Of a DNA stretch of 64,000 bases, positions 1-8,917 are shown one piece after another (positions within the stretch are counted from its first letter, which is position 1; every line of letters begins with the position of its first letter). The translations under genes and the position numbers were made by a program. The DNA comes from Microvirga sp. (GTDB lineage: Bacteria; Pseudomonadota; Alphaproteobacteria; Rhizobiales; Beijerinckiaceae), in the NCBI RefSeq assembly GCF_014699075.1, contig NZ_JACXAB010000008.1, positions 142,162 through 206,161 on the forward strand, read 5' to 3'. Below the pieces are notes generated by a model. That model was not told the origin of the DNA, did no database searches, and saw only the letters and a list, made by a program, of their open reading frames with translations.

Positions 1-498
1 ACGTCCACCAGAAGGGAACCAGCCGAGTTCGACGGCGAACACCATGATCAGCAGCAGCCCGACCCAGAAGCTCGGCACGCTGAAGCCGAGGACCGAGAAG
101 CCCATGATGGCCTTGGCGGAGAGCGAATCCGGCTTGTAGCCGGCCCACAGGCCGAGTGGGATGCCAAGGCAGGTGGCGATCAGCATCGCCGTCAGTGCGA
201 GCTCCAGCGTCGCCGGTAACCGCGACAGGATCAGGTTGAGCACCGGCAGCCGGTAGATGAAGGACTCACCGAGATCCCCGTGGAGCATGTTGTTCATGAA
301 AATGAAGTACTGCTCGAACAAGGGGCGATCGAAGCCGTAGCGCTGGATCAGCGCCTCGCGAAGCGCCTGATCGGATGCCGGATCGATCATCACGTCGATT
401 GGATTGCCGATGGCATATACGCCCAGGAACACGATGATCGACATGGCGATCACGACCATGAGAGCCTGCAGGACGCGTTGAATAAGAAAACCGATCAT
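1..498 (-). CDS. Peptide ABC transporter permease (DppB/OppB family), partial
   Basis: The minus-strand reading frame starts at ATG 498-496 and runs off the left edge without a stop, giving 166 N-terminal residues. The start MIGFLIQRVLQALMVVIAMS is the typical first membrane segment of DppB-type permeases. A conserved LGWFPSGG-like stretch at the edge marks the loop before the middle membrane helices. The family forms one half of the inner-membrane channel of di/oligopeptide importers. It lies downstream of the binding-protein gene on the same strand, separated by stem-loops (578-632), so it is probably the second gene of a binding protein-permease-permease-ATPase operon continuing outside the window. 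The family assignment is firm; the substrate is unknown. Confidence 0.88.
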   Translation of the reverse strand, partial: MIGFLIQRVLQALMVVIAMSIIVFLGVYAIGNPIDVMIDPASDQALREALIQRYGFDRPLFEQYFIFMNNMLHGDLGESFIYRLPVLNLILSRLPATLELALTAMLIATCLGIPLGLWAGYKPDSLSAKAIMGFSVLGFSVPSFWVGLLLIMVFAVELGWFPSGGR

Positions 499-577
499 GC
501 TGTCTCGTAACTGGACTTGAACCTGGGAAGCCAGACGATTGCCGCCCGGCACTCCACGAACGCCACCAATGAAAAAG

Positions 578-632
578 CCGGAGGGAAAGCTCTTTCCCTC
601 CGGAAGCGGTCAGCCGGATCGCTCCGGCTGAC
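578..632 (-). terminator. Two consecutive stem-loops between binding protein and permease
   Basis: Two inverted repeats lie between the genes: 578-589 pairs with 592-603 (ccggagggaaag / ctttccctccgg), and 609-618 pairs with 623-632 (gtcagccgga / tccggctgac). On the minus strand the first hairpin met after the binding-protein stop is the 609-632 one. The 578-603 hairpin then follows and is succeeded by GCTTTTTC, like an intrinsic terminator. In an ABC operon such hairpins usually let the binding protein be made in excess over the permease; that role is inferred. Confidence 0.6.
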
Positions 633-642
633 AGTGTCAGGA

Positions 643-2223
643 TCAGTTCTTCGGCTTGATCTCGTAAGCCAAGGTTTCCTGATCGACCCGAGACGGGATG
701 GTCAGCATCCCCTTCTTGGCGGCCCAGACCGTCTGAATCTGTACGGTCGGGATCAGGGCACGATCGTTCATGGAGACTTCCGTCACCTTCTCGAAGAGAG
801 CGCGACGCTTCGTATCGTCCATGGTGCGCGCGCCTTCCTGCAGCAACTTGTCCACCTCAGGGTTGGAGTAGCCCTGCTTGTTGAAGGCCCCGAGACCAAC
901 CTGCGGGTCTGCCGTGTGAACGAGCGAGCCATAGGTGTAGCTTGCCTCGCCGGTCAGCGTGCCCCAGCCGCTCATCCAAAGGGAGAATTCACCCTTCTGC
1001 TGAGCCGGGAAGAACACGGTGCCATTGAGGGCATTGGCGTTCACCTTCAGGCCTGCGCGAGCCCACATCTGCGAAAGGGCCTCACACACAGCCGCATCGC
1101 CCGGGAGGCGGTTGTTGGTGCAGTGGAAGTCGATCTCGAAGCCCTTCGGATAGCCTGCATCGGCAAGAAGCTGTTTAGCCTTCGCCAGATCATACGGGCG
1201 CTCGGGCAGGTTCTTGTTGCCGCCGAAGAAGCTGGCGGGCATCAACTGGTTGGCAGGGCGCCCCAGCCCCTCCAGCACGACGCGCACGAGCGTCTTGCGG
1301 TCGATGGCGAGATCCATGGCCTCGCGGACCTTGGGATCGCGCAGCGGGTTGGCGTCGATCTCCTTGCCGTCGACCTTGACCTTCTTCGGCAGGGTTTCCT
1401 TCACGTTGGGCGTGAGGTTCAGGAAGTAGACCGAGTCGGCCACGAAGGTGTCGACCGACTTGTCCTTCTGCATCGCGGCGTAGTCGGTGGCCGGCACGTA
1501 GTTGACGAGGTCCACTTGGCCGGATTTCATCGCCGCCATGCGGGCCGGATCGCTCGGGATCTCCTTGCGAACAACCTTCTGCCAGGGCTGCTTGCCGCCC
1601 CAATAGTTGTCGTTGCGCTCAAGGACGAGGTCACCCTTCGGCTCCCAGGACACGAACTTGTACGGACCGGTGCCAATGGCAGCCTTGCCCGAGTTGAACT
1701 GCTCGTTGCGGGCTTCCATGCCGACATTCTTCGACACCACGAAGAGGCGGATGAAGTCGTTCGGCAGGGTCGGAGCCGGAGCCTTGGTCTTCACGTGCAG
1801 GGTGTACTTGTCGGCGACCTTCGTCTCCGCAACCTGCTTCGTGTAGATGGTCATGCTCATCGGGCCGGTCACGACCGGAATACGGTCGATCGAGAACTTC
1901 ACGTCCTCGGCTGTGAGCTCCGATCCGTCATGAAATTTCACGCCTTCACGGATCTTGAACTCCCAGGTCGTTTCGTCGATCGGCTTCCACGAGGTCGCAA
2001 GCCCGGGCTTCAGGCCCAGGTTCTCGTCGGACATGACGACCGTATCAAAGATATGACGCAGCGCCTCTGCTTGGCTGCCCAGGGTCGACCAATGCGGGTC
2101 GATGGAGTCGGGACCGGCACGCAGGCCCATGGTGAGAGTCTGCGCCGATACACCGCCGCTGAGAACGGTGCCAAGGACGAGAGCCGCTGCGAGTGTTCCA
2201 CCCAGCTTGAAGTTTTGTTTCAA
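643..2223 (-). CDS. Peptide/nickel-type ABC transporter substrate-binding protein (SBP family 5)
   Basis: This is a 526-residue protein with a clear Sec signal peptide (charged MKQNFK, hydrophobic core, SGGVSAQ cleavage region). It is a normal-length family 5 extracellular solute-binding protein: early GPDSIDPHWST, the EFKIREGVKFHDGSELTAEDV segment (about residues 87-107) and GTGPYKFVSWEPKGDL (about 180) are hallmarks of DppA/OppA-like proteins. It should bind a peptide or similar compound in the periplasm and deliver it to the downstream permease. It diverges from the GntR gene at 2320 across a 96-bp gap that must hold both promoters. The neighbouring amidase and peptidase operon suggests the cargo is a modified peptide or amide (inference). 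Confidence 0.9.
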   Translation of the reverse strand: MKQNFKLGGTLAAALVLGTVLSGGVSAQTLTMGLRAGPDSIDPHWSTLGSQAEALRHIFDTVVMSDENLGLKPGLATSWKPIDETTWEFKIREGVKFHDGSELTAEDVKFSIDRIPVVTGPMSMTIYTKQVAETKVADKYTLHVKTKAPAPTLPNDFIRLFVVSKNVGMEARNEQFNSGKAAIGTGPYKFVSWEPKGDLVLERNDNYWGGKQPWQKVVRKEIPSDPARMAAMKSGQVDLVNYVPATDYAAMQKDKSVDTFVADSVYFLNLTPNVKETLPKKVKVDGKEIDANPLRDPKVREAMDLAIDRKTLVRVVLEGLGRPANQLMPASFFGGNKNLPERPYDLAKAKQLLADAGYPKGFEIDFHCTNNRLPGDAAVCEALSQMWARAGLKVNANALNGTVFFPAQQKGEFSLWMSGWGTLTGEASYTYGSLVHTADPQVGLGAFNKQGYSNPEVDKLLQEGARTMDDTKRRALFEKVTEVSMNDRALIPTVQIQTVWAAKKGMLTIPSRVDQETLAYEIKPKN

Positions 2224-2319
2224 TTCACTTCCCCTCTTGCTAAGACCCTGGCTTTTCGTCCAAGGTGTTCTTATCGATTAGAACGGTAGGCCCTCCGAAC
2301 AAGAAAAGTCAACAGCACC

Positions 2320-3396
2320 TTGCCTAAAGTCCAACCAGCACCTGACGCTTATGAGGGCAGCCGTTATAGTGACACGGAACAGACCCCCGATGAGCGCATC
2401 CTCGCCAATCTCGCCGGGGCACTCGATCGCACGCTCCCGGTTCCGCTTGGCACGCAGTTGCGAGGGTTGATCGAGTTCGGAATCGCCCTGGGTGAACTGC
2501 CCACCGGCCAACGCCTGCCCTCGGTGCGCGAACTGGCAGAGCGGGCTGGGATCGCGCACATGACTGTGGCGACGGTCTACAGGGAGTTGCGCGAGTCAGG
2601 CCTCATCGAAGCGAAACCAGGGGCTGGCACCTATGTGGGAGACGGGCACAACAGTGACGGCCTGCGCTCCCATGCAATCCGCAAGATCCAACGCCGGGTC
2701 GAGATGCTCTTCAATGAGGCCGAACAGTTGGGTCTCGCCCCATCCGTCGTCTCGTCCCTGGTGAATGCCCGCGCCGCACGCGGCCCGACACCGACGCGCC
2801 CGCTACGGCTGGTTATGGTGGGCAACTTCATCGCAACGACCCAGCAATATGCCAACCGTATTCAGGAGCATCTCGGCTCTGACGATACCATTGCCGTCAC
2901 GACAGTGGATGCCCTGCATGCAGGGGAGGCCTTTCCCCTGCCCTGCGACATCTGTGTGACGCTGGCGCATCGCCGCGGCGAGGTCGAGCATCTCGTGCCG
3001 AGCGGCATCCCGGTCGTCGGCTTGAGCTTCATCCCCGCTGAGGAGACGCGGGCTCAACTTGCGATGCTGGATCCTATGGCGCGGGTTGGTCTCGTGTCGG
3101 TCTTTCCCGAATTCGCTGCCTTGATGAAGCCCGGCGTCCTGCGGTTTGCGCCCCATGTGTCGACGGTCGATGTCCGGTTGATCACGGCTCCCGATCTCGC
3201 AGCCTTTCTGACCCAAATTGACGTGGCGATCTACGCTAGCGGCGCCGAGGCGACCGTGAGGAGACTTCTTCCGTCCGGTCGGCAGGCTTTGGAATTCCGC
3301 TATGTGCCGGACCCGCATGCGATCCGCGCCACGCTGCTGCCCGTGATCGAGCGCCTGCGCTCGTCGATTGTGTCTCAAGAGGAAGTGCCTTCATGA
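2320..3396 (+). CDS. GntR-family transcriptional regulator with a large effector domain
   Basis: The 358-residue protein has an N-terminal winged helix-turn-helix at about residues 40-108 (LPTGQRLPSVRELAERAG, then HMTVATVYRELRESGLIEA), the GntR signature. The remaining 240 residues do not look like FCD, UTRA or aminotransferase domains. The segment RLVMVGNFIATTQQY and later alternating strands suggest a periplasmic-binding-protein-like effector fold (inference). The frame opens with TTG at 2320; I see no in-frame ATG before the HTH, so TTG is the best start but is uncertain. It overlaps the next gene by ATGA (3393-3396), so it is the first gene of the amide/peptide operon. It lies divergent to the ABC importer and probably controls both. 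Confidence 0.82.
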   Translation: MPKVQPAPDAYEGSRYSDTEQTPDERILANLAGALDRTLPVPLGTQLRGLIEFGIALGELPTGQRLPSVRELAERAGIAHMTVATVYRELRESGLIEAKPGAGTYVGDGHNSDGLRSHAIRKIQRRVEMLFNEAEQLGLAPSVVSSLVNARAARGPTPTRPLRLVMVGNFIATTQQYANRIQEHLGSDDTIAVTTVDALHAGEAFPLPCDICVTLAHRRGEVEHLVPSGIPVVGLSFIPAEETRAQLAMLDPMARVGLVSVFPEFAALMKPGVLRFAPHVSTVDVRLITAPDLAAFLTQIDVAIYASGAEATVRRLLPSGRQALEFRYVPDPHAIRATLLPVIERLRSSIVSQEEVPS

Positions 3397-4088
3397 AAAT
3401 CAGTGAGATGAACTGGCTTCAGGTGGAAGAATACCTGAAGACGGATGATCGCGCCGTTGTCCCGCTGGGCTGCACCGAGCAGCACGCCTACCTGAGCCTT
3501 TCCGTCGACAGCATCCTGGCTGAGCGAGTCGCCTCTGAAGCCGCTGCACCAACAGGTGTTCCGGTGTTCCCGGTTCAGGCCTATGGCATCACACCCTATT
3601 TCATGGCCTATCCGGGAACGATATCGCTGAAGGCCGACACCTACTTGCGGATCATTACGGATATCCTCGATTCTCTGAAGCGCACGGGCTTTCGCCGCGT
3701 TCTCTTCGTCAACGGTCATGGCGGCAATACGCCGGGCCATACCGCAGCCATTGAATGGATGGGCGAGAATCCCGAGTGCCGTGTGAAGTTCCACAACTGG
3801 TGGAACGCTCCGCGCACATTCGAGAAGGTGAAGGAGATCGATCCGGTCGCCTCGCACGCCTCCTGGATGGAGAATTTCCCTTGGACGCGTCTGCCCGGCA
3901 TTGAGCAGCCATCGCATCAGAAGCCCATGGTCGATCTGGAACGGATGCGGACCTTCGGCCCAGAAGGCGTGCGTGAGATCCTGCAGGACGGCAATTTCGG
4001 CGGATACTTCCAGCGGCCTGACGAGGATATGAACGCCATCTGGTCGGTAGCCATCGACGAGACCCGCGCCCTGATCGAGAATTGGTGA
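3393..4088 (+). CDS. Creatininase-family amidohydrolase
   Basis: This 231-residue protein is a typical length for the creatininase/FAPy-deformylase family of metal-dependent amidohydrolases. Visible signatures are the N-terminal metal-binding stretch VVPLGCTEQHAYLSLSVDS (about 27-45; family consensus PxGSxEQHGPHLPLxTD) and VNGHGGNTPG (about 107-116). The family hydrolyses cyclic or linear amides such as creatinine, N-formyl groups and related compounds; the substrate here is not predictable. The start overlaps the GntR stop (ATGA) and the stop overlaps the next start (TGATG), so it is translationally coupled on both sides. Confidence 0.85.
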   Translation: MKISEMNWLQVEEYLKTDDRAVVPLGCTEQHAYLSLSVDSILAERVASEAAAPTGVPVFPVQAYGITPYFMAYPGTISLKADTYLRIITDILDSLKRTGFRRVLFVNGHGGNTPGHTAAIEWMGENPECRVKFHNWWNAPRTFEKVKEIDPVASHASWMENFPWTRLPGIEQPSHQKPMVDLERMRTFGPEGVREILQDGNFGGYFQRPDEDMNAIWSVAIDETRALIENW

Positions 4089-5104
4089 TGAACGAGAACA
4101 CGATCCTGATCTGGGGCGCCGGTGCCATCGGCGGCACCCTCGGGGCCTATTTCGCCCGTGCCGGCGAGGATGTGCTGCTCGTCGACATTGTCGAGCCGCA
4201 TGTGGAAACGATGAAGCGGGACGGCCTCTTGATTGAAGGTCCTGTGGAGACTTTCCGTCAGCCGGTGAGGGCCGCCATGCCCAGCGAGGTTAAGGGACAG
4301 TTCAATCGCATTATTCTCGCGGTCAAGGCTCATCACACCCGTGATGCGGTCCGCGCCCTGAAGCCGCATCTGGCGGAGAACGGCACCGTCCTCTCCGCCC
4401 AGAACGGGTTAAACGAGATCATCATTGCCGAAGAGATCGGCGTCGAGCGCACAATCGGATGCTTCGTCAACTTCGGAGCCGACTGGCTTGAGCCCGGCCG
4501 CATTCTCTTTGGCAACCGCGCGGCCGTTGCGGTCGGCGGGCTGGATGGGCAAGCGAACGAGCCAGTGCGCGACTATCACCGCCTGCTCTCGATCTTCGAA
4601 CCCAAGGCCGTGCTTACCGACAACATCTGGGGCTATCTCTGGGGCAAGCTCGGTTACGGCTCCCTGCTCTTCGCAACCGCGCTGACGAATGCCTCCATGT
4701 CAGAAAATCTGGCGTCGGAACGTCACTTCCCGGTCTATTGCCGACTGGGCCAGGAAGTGATGGCGGTGGCGAAAGCCCGTGGCGTGGAGCCCCTGGGCTT
4801 TAACGGATTTAATCCCGATGCCTTCATGCCGGGAGCGGACGAAGCTGCAGCAAGACGCTCCGTCGCCGATATGGCGGAGTTCAACCGGCACACGGCGAAG
4901 ACCCATTCCGGCATCTGGCGCGATCTCGCGGTGCGCAAGCGCAAGACTGAGGTCGATGCGCAGATTGCCATCATCGGCACCCTCGGACAGGAGGCGGGCA
5001 TCCCCACGCCTGCCATCGATAAGCTGGTCGCCCTGATCCACGACATCGAGGATGGCCGCCGCGAACAGTCCTGGTCCACGCTCGACGAGATGCTCACCCT
5101 ATGA
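4088..5104 (+). CDS. Ketopantoate reductase family (ApbA/PanE-like) NAD(P)-dependent oxidoreductase
   Basis: The 338-residue protein starts at ATG 4088, overlapping the previous stop as TGATG; TTG 4082 and GTG 4085 lie just upstream in frame but are less likely. The N-terminal Rossmann motif ILIWGAGAIGGTLGAYFARA and the downstream VKAHHTRDAV and QNGLN segments match the ApbA/PanE superfamily, followed by the all-helical C-terminal domain. It would reduce a 2-oxo acid or oxidise a 2-hydroxy acid. Its position inside an amide-degradation operon argues against a pantothenate role (inference). It overlaps the SDR by ATGA at 5101-5104. Confidence 0.83.
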   Translation: MNENTILIWGAGAIGGTLGAYFARAGEDVLLVDIVEPHVETMKRDGLLIEGPVETFRQPVRAAMPSEVKGQFNRIILAVKAHHTRDAVRALKPHLAENGTVLSAQNGLNEIIIAEEIGVERTIGCFVNFGADWLEPGRILFGNRAAVAVGGLDGQANEPVRDYHRLLSIFEPKAVLTDNIWGYLWGKLGYGSLLFATALTNASMSENLASERHFPVYCRLGQEVMAVAKARGVEPLGFNGFNPDAFMPGADEAAARRSVADMAEFNRHTAKTHSGIWRDLAVRKRKTEVDAQIAIIGTLGQEAGIPTPAIDKLVALIHDIEDGRREQSWSTLDEMLTL

Positions 5105-5856
5105 AACTCGACTTCACCAACCGCCGCGTCGCCGTCACCGGAGCCGCACAGGGCATCGGGCGCAGCATCGTCCAGTCTCTTGCGGCCGAGGGCGCTCATG
5201 TGTGGGCACTTGATCTCGATGAAGCCGGTCTGCGCGTAGCCACTGAGGCTGGTGCCAAGGCAACCCGCACCCTCGACCTTGCGGATCGCGCCGCGGTTGC
5301 CGGGGTTTTCGCCGATATGGCGGCTTCGCTCGGTGGCATCGACATCCTCGTCAACTGCGCCGGGGGCGTCCGGGGTCAGGTGGCGAGGCCCATTGAGGAG
5401 GTAAGCGAGCAGGACTGGCTGGTTTTATTCGAGGCCAATGTGCATGGCGCCTTCTGGTGCTCGCAGGCGGCGGCTCCGCACATGAAACGGGGTAAATTCG
5501 GGCGCATCGTGAACATCTCGTCCGGCGCCGGACTGCGCCCAAGCCTCACCGGCATTCAGGCCTACACGGCCTCCAAGCATGCGCTGGTCGGTTTAACGAA
5601 ACAGCTCAGCTTCGAGCTCGGCCCTTTTGGGATCACCGTGAACAGCGTGGCGCCTGGTTTCGTGCTCTCGAACCCTGCCACGCAACGTCAGTGGGAGAGC
5701 TATGGGCCGGAGGGTCAGGCGCGCCTCGTAGAGAGCATTCATACCCGCCGCCTGGGCTATCCGGAGGATATTGCCAACGCCGTGATGTTCCTGGCCTCCG
5801 ATGCAGCAGCCTGGATCTCGGGCCAGATCATCTCGGTGGACGGCGGACGTTCCTGA
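5101..5856 (+). CDS. Short-chain dehydrogenase/reductase (SDR)
   Basis: This 251-residue classical SDR has the cofactor motif TGAAQGIGRS (about 14-23), a DLDEAGL-type acidic end of strand 2 favouring NAD(H), the VNCAGG motif, the catalytic Ser in NISSGAG, the catalytic Tyr-Lys in YTASKHA and the C-terminal SGQIISVDGGRS. It starts inside the previous stop (ATGA), so it is part of the same operon. The substrate is unknown; co-occurrence with a ketopantoate-reductase homologue suggests sequential oxidation or reduction of a hydroxylated intermediate (inference). Confidence 0.88.
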   Translation: MKLDFTNRRVAVTGAAQGIGRSIVQSLAAEGAHVWALDLDEAGLRVATEAGAKATRTLDLADRAAVAGVFADMAASLGGIDILVNCAGGVRGQVARPIEEVSEQDWLVLFEANVHGAFWCSQAAAPHMKRGKFGRIVNISSGAGLRPSLTGIQAYTASKHALVGLTKQLSFELGPFGITVNSVAPGFVLSNPATQRQWESYGPEGQARLVESIHTRRLGYPEDIANAVMFLASDAAAWISGQIISVDGGRS

Positions 5857-5903
5857 ACTATTGCCGCCCCTCAGACTACGTCAGACAAGGAACTGAGAGC
5901 ATC

Positions 5904-6800
5904 ATGGACGATATGAGCAACCAGCCCTGGACATGGGATGAGCAGACCTGGCGCAACAAGGTGGACCATGTGCGCGCCGGCCGCTCGTTGAAGCCTGCCC
6001 GGTGGAAGAACGGCGCCCGCTGCGCCGTCGCTCTCTCCTTCGACTCCGATCATGAGACGAACGAGTTGCGTGATGGCGGAAAATCCATTGGTCGCATGTC
6101 CCAAGGCCAGTACGGCAACCGCCAGGGTGTGCCACGCATCCTGAACGCCCTTGCCAAGCATGATGCCAAGGCGACGTTCTTCGTGCCGGCCGTCGCCGCG
6201 CTGCTTTATGAGGATGAACAGCGTCGGGTTGTGGCAGAGGGCCACGAGATCGGAATCCATGGCTGGATCCACGAACTCAACAGCCAGCTCCCATATGAGA
6301 TCGAACGCGACTTGATGTTCCGGGCAGCGGATACCCTGGAAAAGATCACAGGCGTGCGCCCGGTTGGCCTGCGCACCCCCTCATGGGACTTCAGCCCCAG
6401 CACGTTGCGGATCGAGCGCGAACTCGGCCTGCTGTACGATTCCTCGCTGATGGCCGACGATGACCCATATGAGTTGCTCGAACAAGGCGAGCCAACAGGA
6501 ATCGTGGAGCTGCCGGTGGAATGGATTCGCGACGACGCGGTCTATTTCAACATGCACCGCTTCAACGGCCTTCGCCCACACACGCCGCCGACTGCGGTAT
6601 ACGACATCTTCTTTCGGGAGTTCGAGCGAGCCTATGAGGAAGGCGGCCTGTTCCTCTTGACCATGCATCCCCACGTGACCGGCTACCGCTCGCGCATCTG
6701 GATCCTGGAAAAGCTCCTGGAGGAAGTCACCCGGCGCTCTGACGTATGGGTGGCAACCCATGCGGAAATTGCTGCTTTCGTGAAGGAGCAGGGCCTCTGA
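5904..6800 (+). CDS. Polysaccharide-deacetylase-fold amidohydrolase (PuuE-like)
   Basis: The 298-residue protein is a NodB-fold carbohydrate-esterase-4 family member. The metal and catalytic motifs are SFDSDHETN (about 46-54), KATFFVP, and HEIGIHGWIHE with the H-x-x-x-H pair, then RTPSWDFS. Closest in layout are cytosolic members such as allantoinase PuuE and peptidoglycan-deacetylase-like amidases rather than secreted chitin deacetylases, as there is no signal peptide. I chose ATG 5904; the frame is open further upstream but would overlap the SDR. It lies 47 bp after the SDR and overlaps the next gene by one base (TGATG), so it belongs to the operon. Confidence 0.85.
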   Translation: MDDMSNQPWTWDEQTWRNKVDHVRAGRSLKPARWKNGARCAVALSFDSDHETNELRDGGKSIGRMSQGQYGNRQGVPRILNALAKHDAKATFFVPAVAALLYEDEQRRVVAEGHEIGIHGWIHELNSQLPYEIERDLMFRAADTLEKITGVRPVGLRTPSWDFSPSTLRIERELGLLYDSSLMADDDPYELLEQGEPTGIVELPVEWIRDDAVYFNMHRFNGLRPHTPPTAVYDIFFREFERAYEEGGLFLLTMHPHVTGYRSRIWILEKLLEEVTRRSDVWVATHAEIAAFVKEQGL

Positions 6801-7852
6801 TGCAGCATTCTGTCCGTGCCCGCGATGTCGGCTTGGCCTGCGGCACTCTGCCGACAGGCGAGTTGAACAGCATTGCGGACGTGCCGGGTGTTCGTGTCGG
6901 CCATCGAACCCTCGCGCATGGGGAGATCCGCACCGGGGTGACGGCCGTCGTTCCCCATGGCGGCAATCTCTACCGCGAGAAGCCGGTGGCGGCCGTTCAT
7001 GTGCTTAACGGATTCGGGAAGAGCGCCGGTTTGGTGCAGGTGGAGGAGCTGGGCGCGATCGAGACCCCGATCCTTCTGACCAACACTCTCTCGGTCGGCA
7101 CCTGCTGCACAGCCCTGGTGCGCCATGCGATTGAGCACAACCCGGATATCGGCCGGGAGACCGCCACGGTGAATCCGGCCGTGTTCGAATGCAACGACGG
7201 CTATCTCAACGACATCCAGGCGCTCGCCGTCACCGAAGACGATGCGCACGCCGCTCTGGCAAACGCCTCCTCTCGTTTCGATGTCGGCTCGGTGGGTGCC
7301 GGCTGCGGCATGAGCACCTTCGGCTTCAAGGGCGGCATCGGCACCTCGTCCCGGCGCCTTGACCTTGACGGGCATAGCTATCATTTGGGCGTGCTCGTTC
7401 TTTCCAATTTCGGACGATCTGGCGATCTGCGCCTTCCCGACGACAGGGTCATCGCCCCACCTGAAATTCAGACGGAGCGACGTGACGCGGAGAAAGGTTC
7501 GATCATTATCATCGCGGCTACGGACATTCCGTTGAGCGACCGGCAGCTCAAGCGCGTCATCCGCCGCTCCGGCGTCGGACTCGCACGTCTCGGATCCTTC
7601 TGGGGTCACGGCAGCGGCGACATCGCGCTCGGCTTCACGACGGCTAATGTTCTCTCGCACGACGAGAAGGCGGCCCTGGTCGATATCCGCATCCTGAACG
7701 AGAATCGCATCGATCTGCTCTTCGAGGCGATGGCCGATGGCACGCAGGAGGCTGTTCTCGATGCTCTCATCGCCGCCGGCTCCATGACCGGTCGCGACGG
7801 ACATCACCGCCCAGCTCTTATCAACACTCTTTCACTCTCATCGGACGCCTGA
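6800..7852 (+). CDS. P1 family (DmpA-type) aminopeptidase, self-processing
   Basis: The 350-residue protein matches the DmpA/BapA family of N-terminal-nucleophile hydrolases. NSIADVPGVRVGH (about 23-35) and TNTLSVGTCCTAL (about 94-105) are family hallmarks. The autocleavage site is EKGSIIIIAATD, with predicted cleavage between Gly233 and nucleophile Ser234. DmpA-type enzymes release N-terminal D-amino acids, beta-amino acids or amides. ATG 6800 overlaps the upstream stop (TGATG). Placed beside an isoaspartyl peptidase, it suggests that the operon handles peptides with D- or beta-linked residues (inference). Confidence 0.88.
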   Translation: MQHSVRARDVGLACGTLPTGELNSIADVPGVRVGHRTLAHGEIRTGVTAVVPHGGNLYREKPVAAVHVLNGFGKSAGLVQVEELGAIETPILLTNTLSVGTCCTALVRHAIEHNPDIGRETATVNPAVFECNDGYLNDIQALAVTEDDAHAALANASSRFDVGSVGAGCGMSTFGFKGGIGTSSRRLDLDGHSYHLGVLVLSNFGRSGDLRLPDDRVIAPPEIQTERRDAEKGSIIIIAATDIPLSDRQLKRVIRRSGVGLARLGSFWGHGSGDIALGFTTANVLSHDEKAALVDIRILNENRIDLLFEAMADGTQEAVLDALIAAGSMTGRDGHHRPALINTLSLSSDA

Positions 7853-7855
7853 CCC

Positions 7856-8824
7856 ATGACCAGCACCACATCCGAGGAATTCGCCCTCTCCATCCATGGC
7901 GGCGCAGGAACGATCCTGCGCAGCAAGATGACGCCGGAACGGGAGGCGGCCTATCACGCCGGTTTACGCCGCGCGCTTGAAGCTGGGCGTGTCGTTCTCG
8001 CCTATGGCGGAACCGCGCTCGATGCAGCCACCGCCGCCGTAATGGCTCTCGAGGACGAGCCGCTCTTCAATGCCGGACGCGGCGCGGTCTATACGTCTGC
8101 CGGCAAGCAGGAGATGGATGCGGCCGTCATGGACGGGCGCGACCGCTCCGCCGGCGCCGTTGCCGGGATCTGCGGCCCGCGCAATCCGGTTCTTGCCGCC
8201 CGGGCCGTCATGGAGCATTCCGGCCACGTGCTGCTCATCGGCGAAAGCGCCCTGGAGTTCTGCCGCCGCCAGGGATTGGCCTTCGAGGAGGCGTCCTACT
8301 TCTTTACCGAGCAACGCTGGCAGGCCCTGCAGGAGACGCTTGCAATGCGCCAGAGCGGGGCGGACGACCAGGACGAATCGCGCAAGCACGGTACGGTGGG
8401 TGCGGTGGCTCGCGACCGACAGGGCAATCTCGCGGCGGCCACGTCCACCGGCGGGATGACGGCGAAGGCCCCTGGACGTGTTGGCGACAGTCCCGTGATC
8501 GGCGCCGGAACCTGGGCGGACAACGAGACCTGCGCCGTGTCGGCCACGGGTCATGGTGAGATCTTCATCCGCTATGCAGCGGCCCACGAGATCGCCTCCC
8601 GCCTGCGCTATGCTGGCCAGACCTTGGACCAAGCATCGCGTGCCGTCGTGGTTGATATGCTCGCTCCAGCAGGCGGCTCGGGCGGCATTATTGCTGTGGA
8701 CCGCGCCGGCAACGTGTCCCTGCCCTTCAACTGCTCCGGGATGTATCGGGGTGTCGTCAGACAGGACGGCAGGCTCCTCACGGGCATCTACGACGAACCC
8801 CTTATCGAGTTCCAGAAGAACTAA
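7856..8824 (+). CDS. Isoaspartyl peptidase/L-asparaginase (Ntn-hydrolase, IaaA family)
   Basis: The 322-residue protein has the family pattern: LSIHGGAG near the N-terminus, FNAGRGAVYT (about 71-80), EMDAAVMDG, and the autocatalytic nucleophile in RKHGTVGAVARD, where Thr180 would become the new N-terminus after cleavage. The glycine loop STGG follows. The enzyme hydrolyses beta-aspartyl dipeptides and asparagine in the cytoplasm after maturing into alpha and beta chains. The three-base spacing from the DmpA gene indicates co-transcription; it is the last intact gene of the operon. Confidence 0.9.
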   Translation: MTSTTSEEFALSIHGGAGTILRSKMTPEREAAYHAGLRRALEAGRVVLAYGGTALDAATAAVMALEDEPLFNAGRGAVYTSAGKQEMDAAVMDGRDRSAGAVAGICGPRNPVLAARAVMEHSGHVLLIGESALEFCRRQGLAFEEASYFFTEQRWQALQETLAMRQSGADDQDESRKHGTVGAVARDRQGNLAAATSTGGMTAKAPGRVGDSPVIGAGTWADNETCAVSATGHGEIFIRYAAAHEIASRLRYAGQTLDQASRAVVVDMLAPAGGSGGIIAVDRAGNVSLPFNCSGMYRGVVRQDGRLLTGIYDEPLIEFQKN

Positions 8825-8917
8825 CTTCGCTGAAAATCGAACCTAAGAACCCGGTTCACGGCCGATGATACAGCCCTATATGCCCCTCCCAATCCGTCCG
8901 AGCAGAGGAGACCGCGC

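Noticed and set aside
517..2289. 590-codon plus-strand open frame opposite the peptide-binding protein
   Set aside because: Antisense shadow in high-GC DNA; the minus-strand gene has a signal peptide and clear family motifs, and this one has none.
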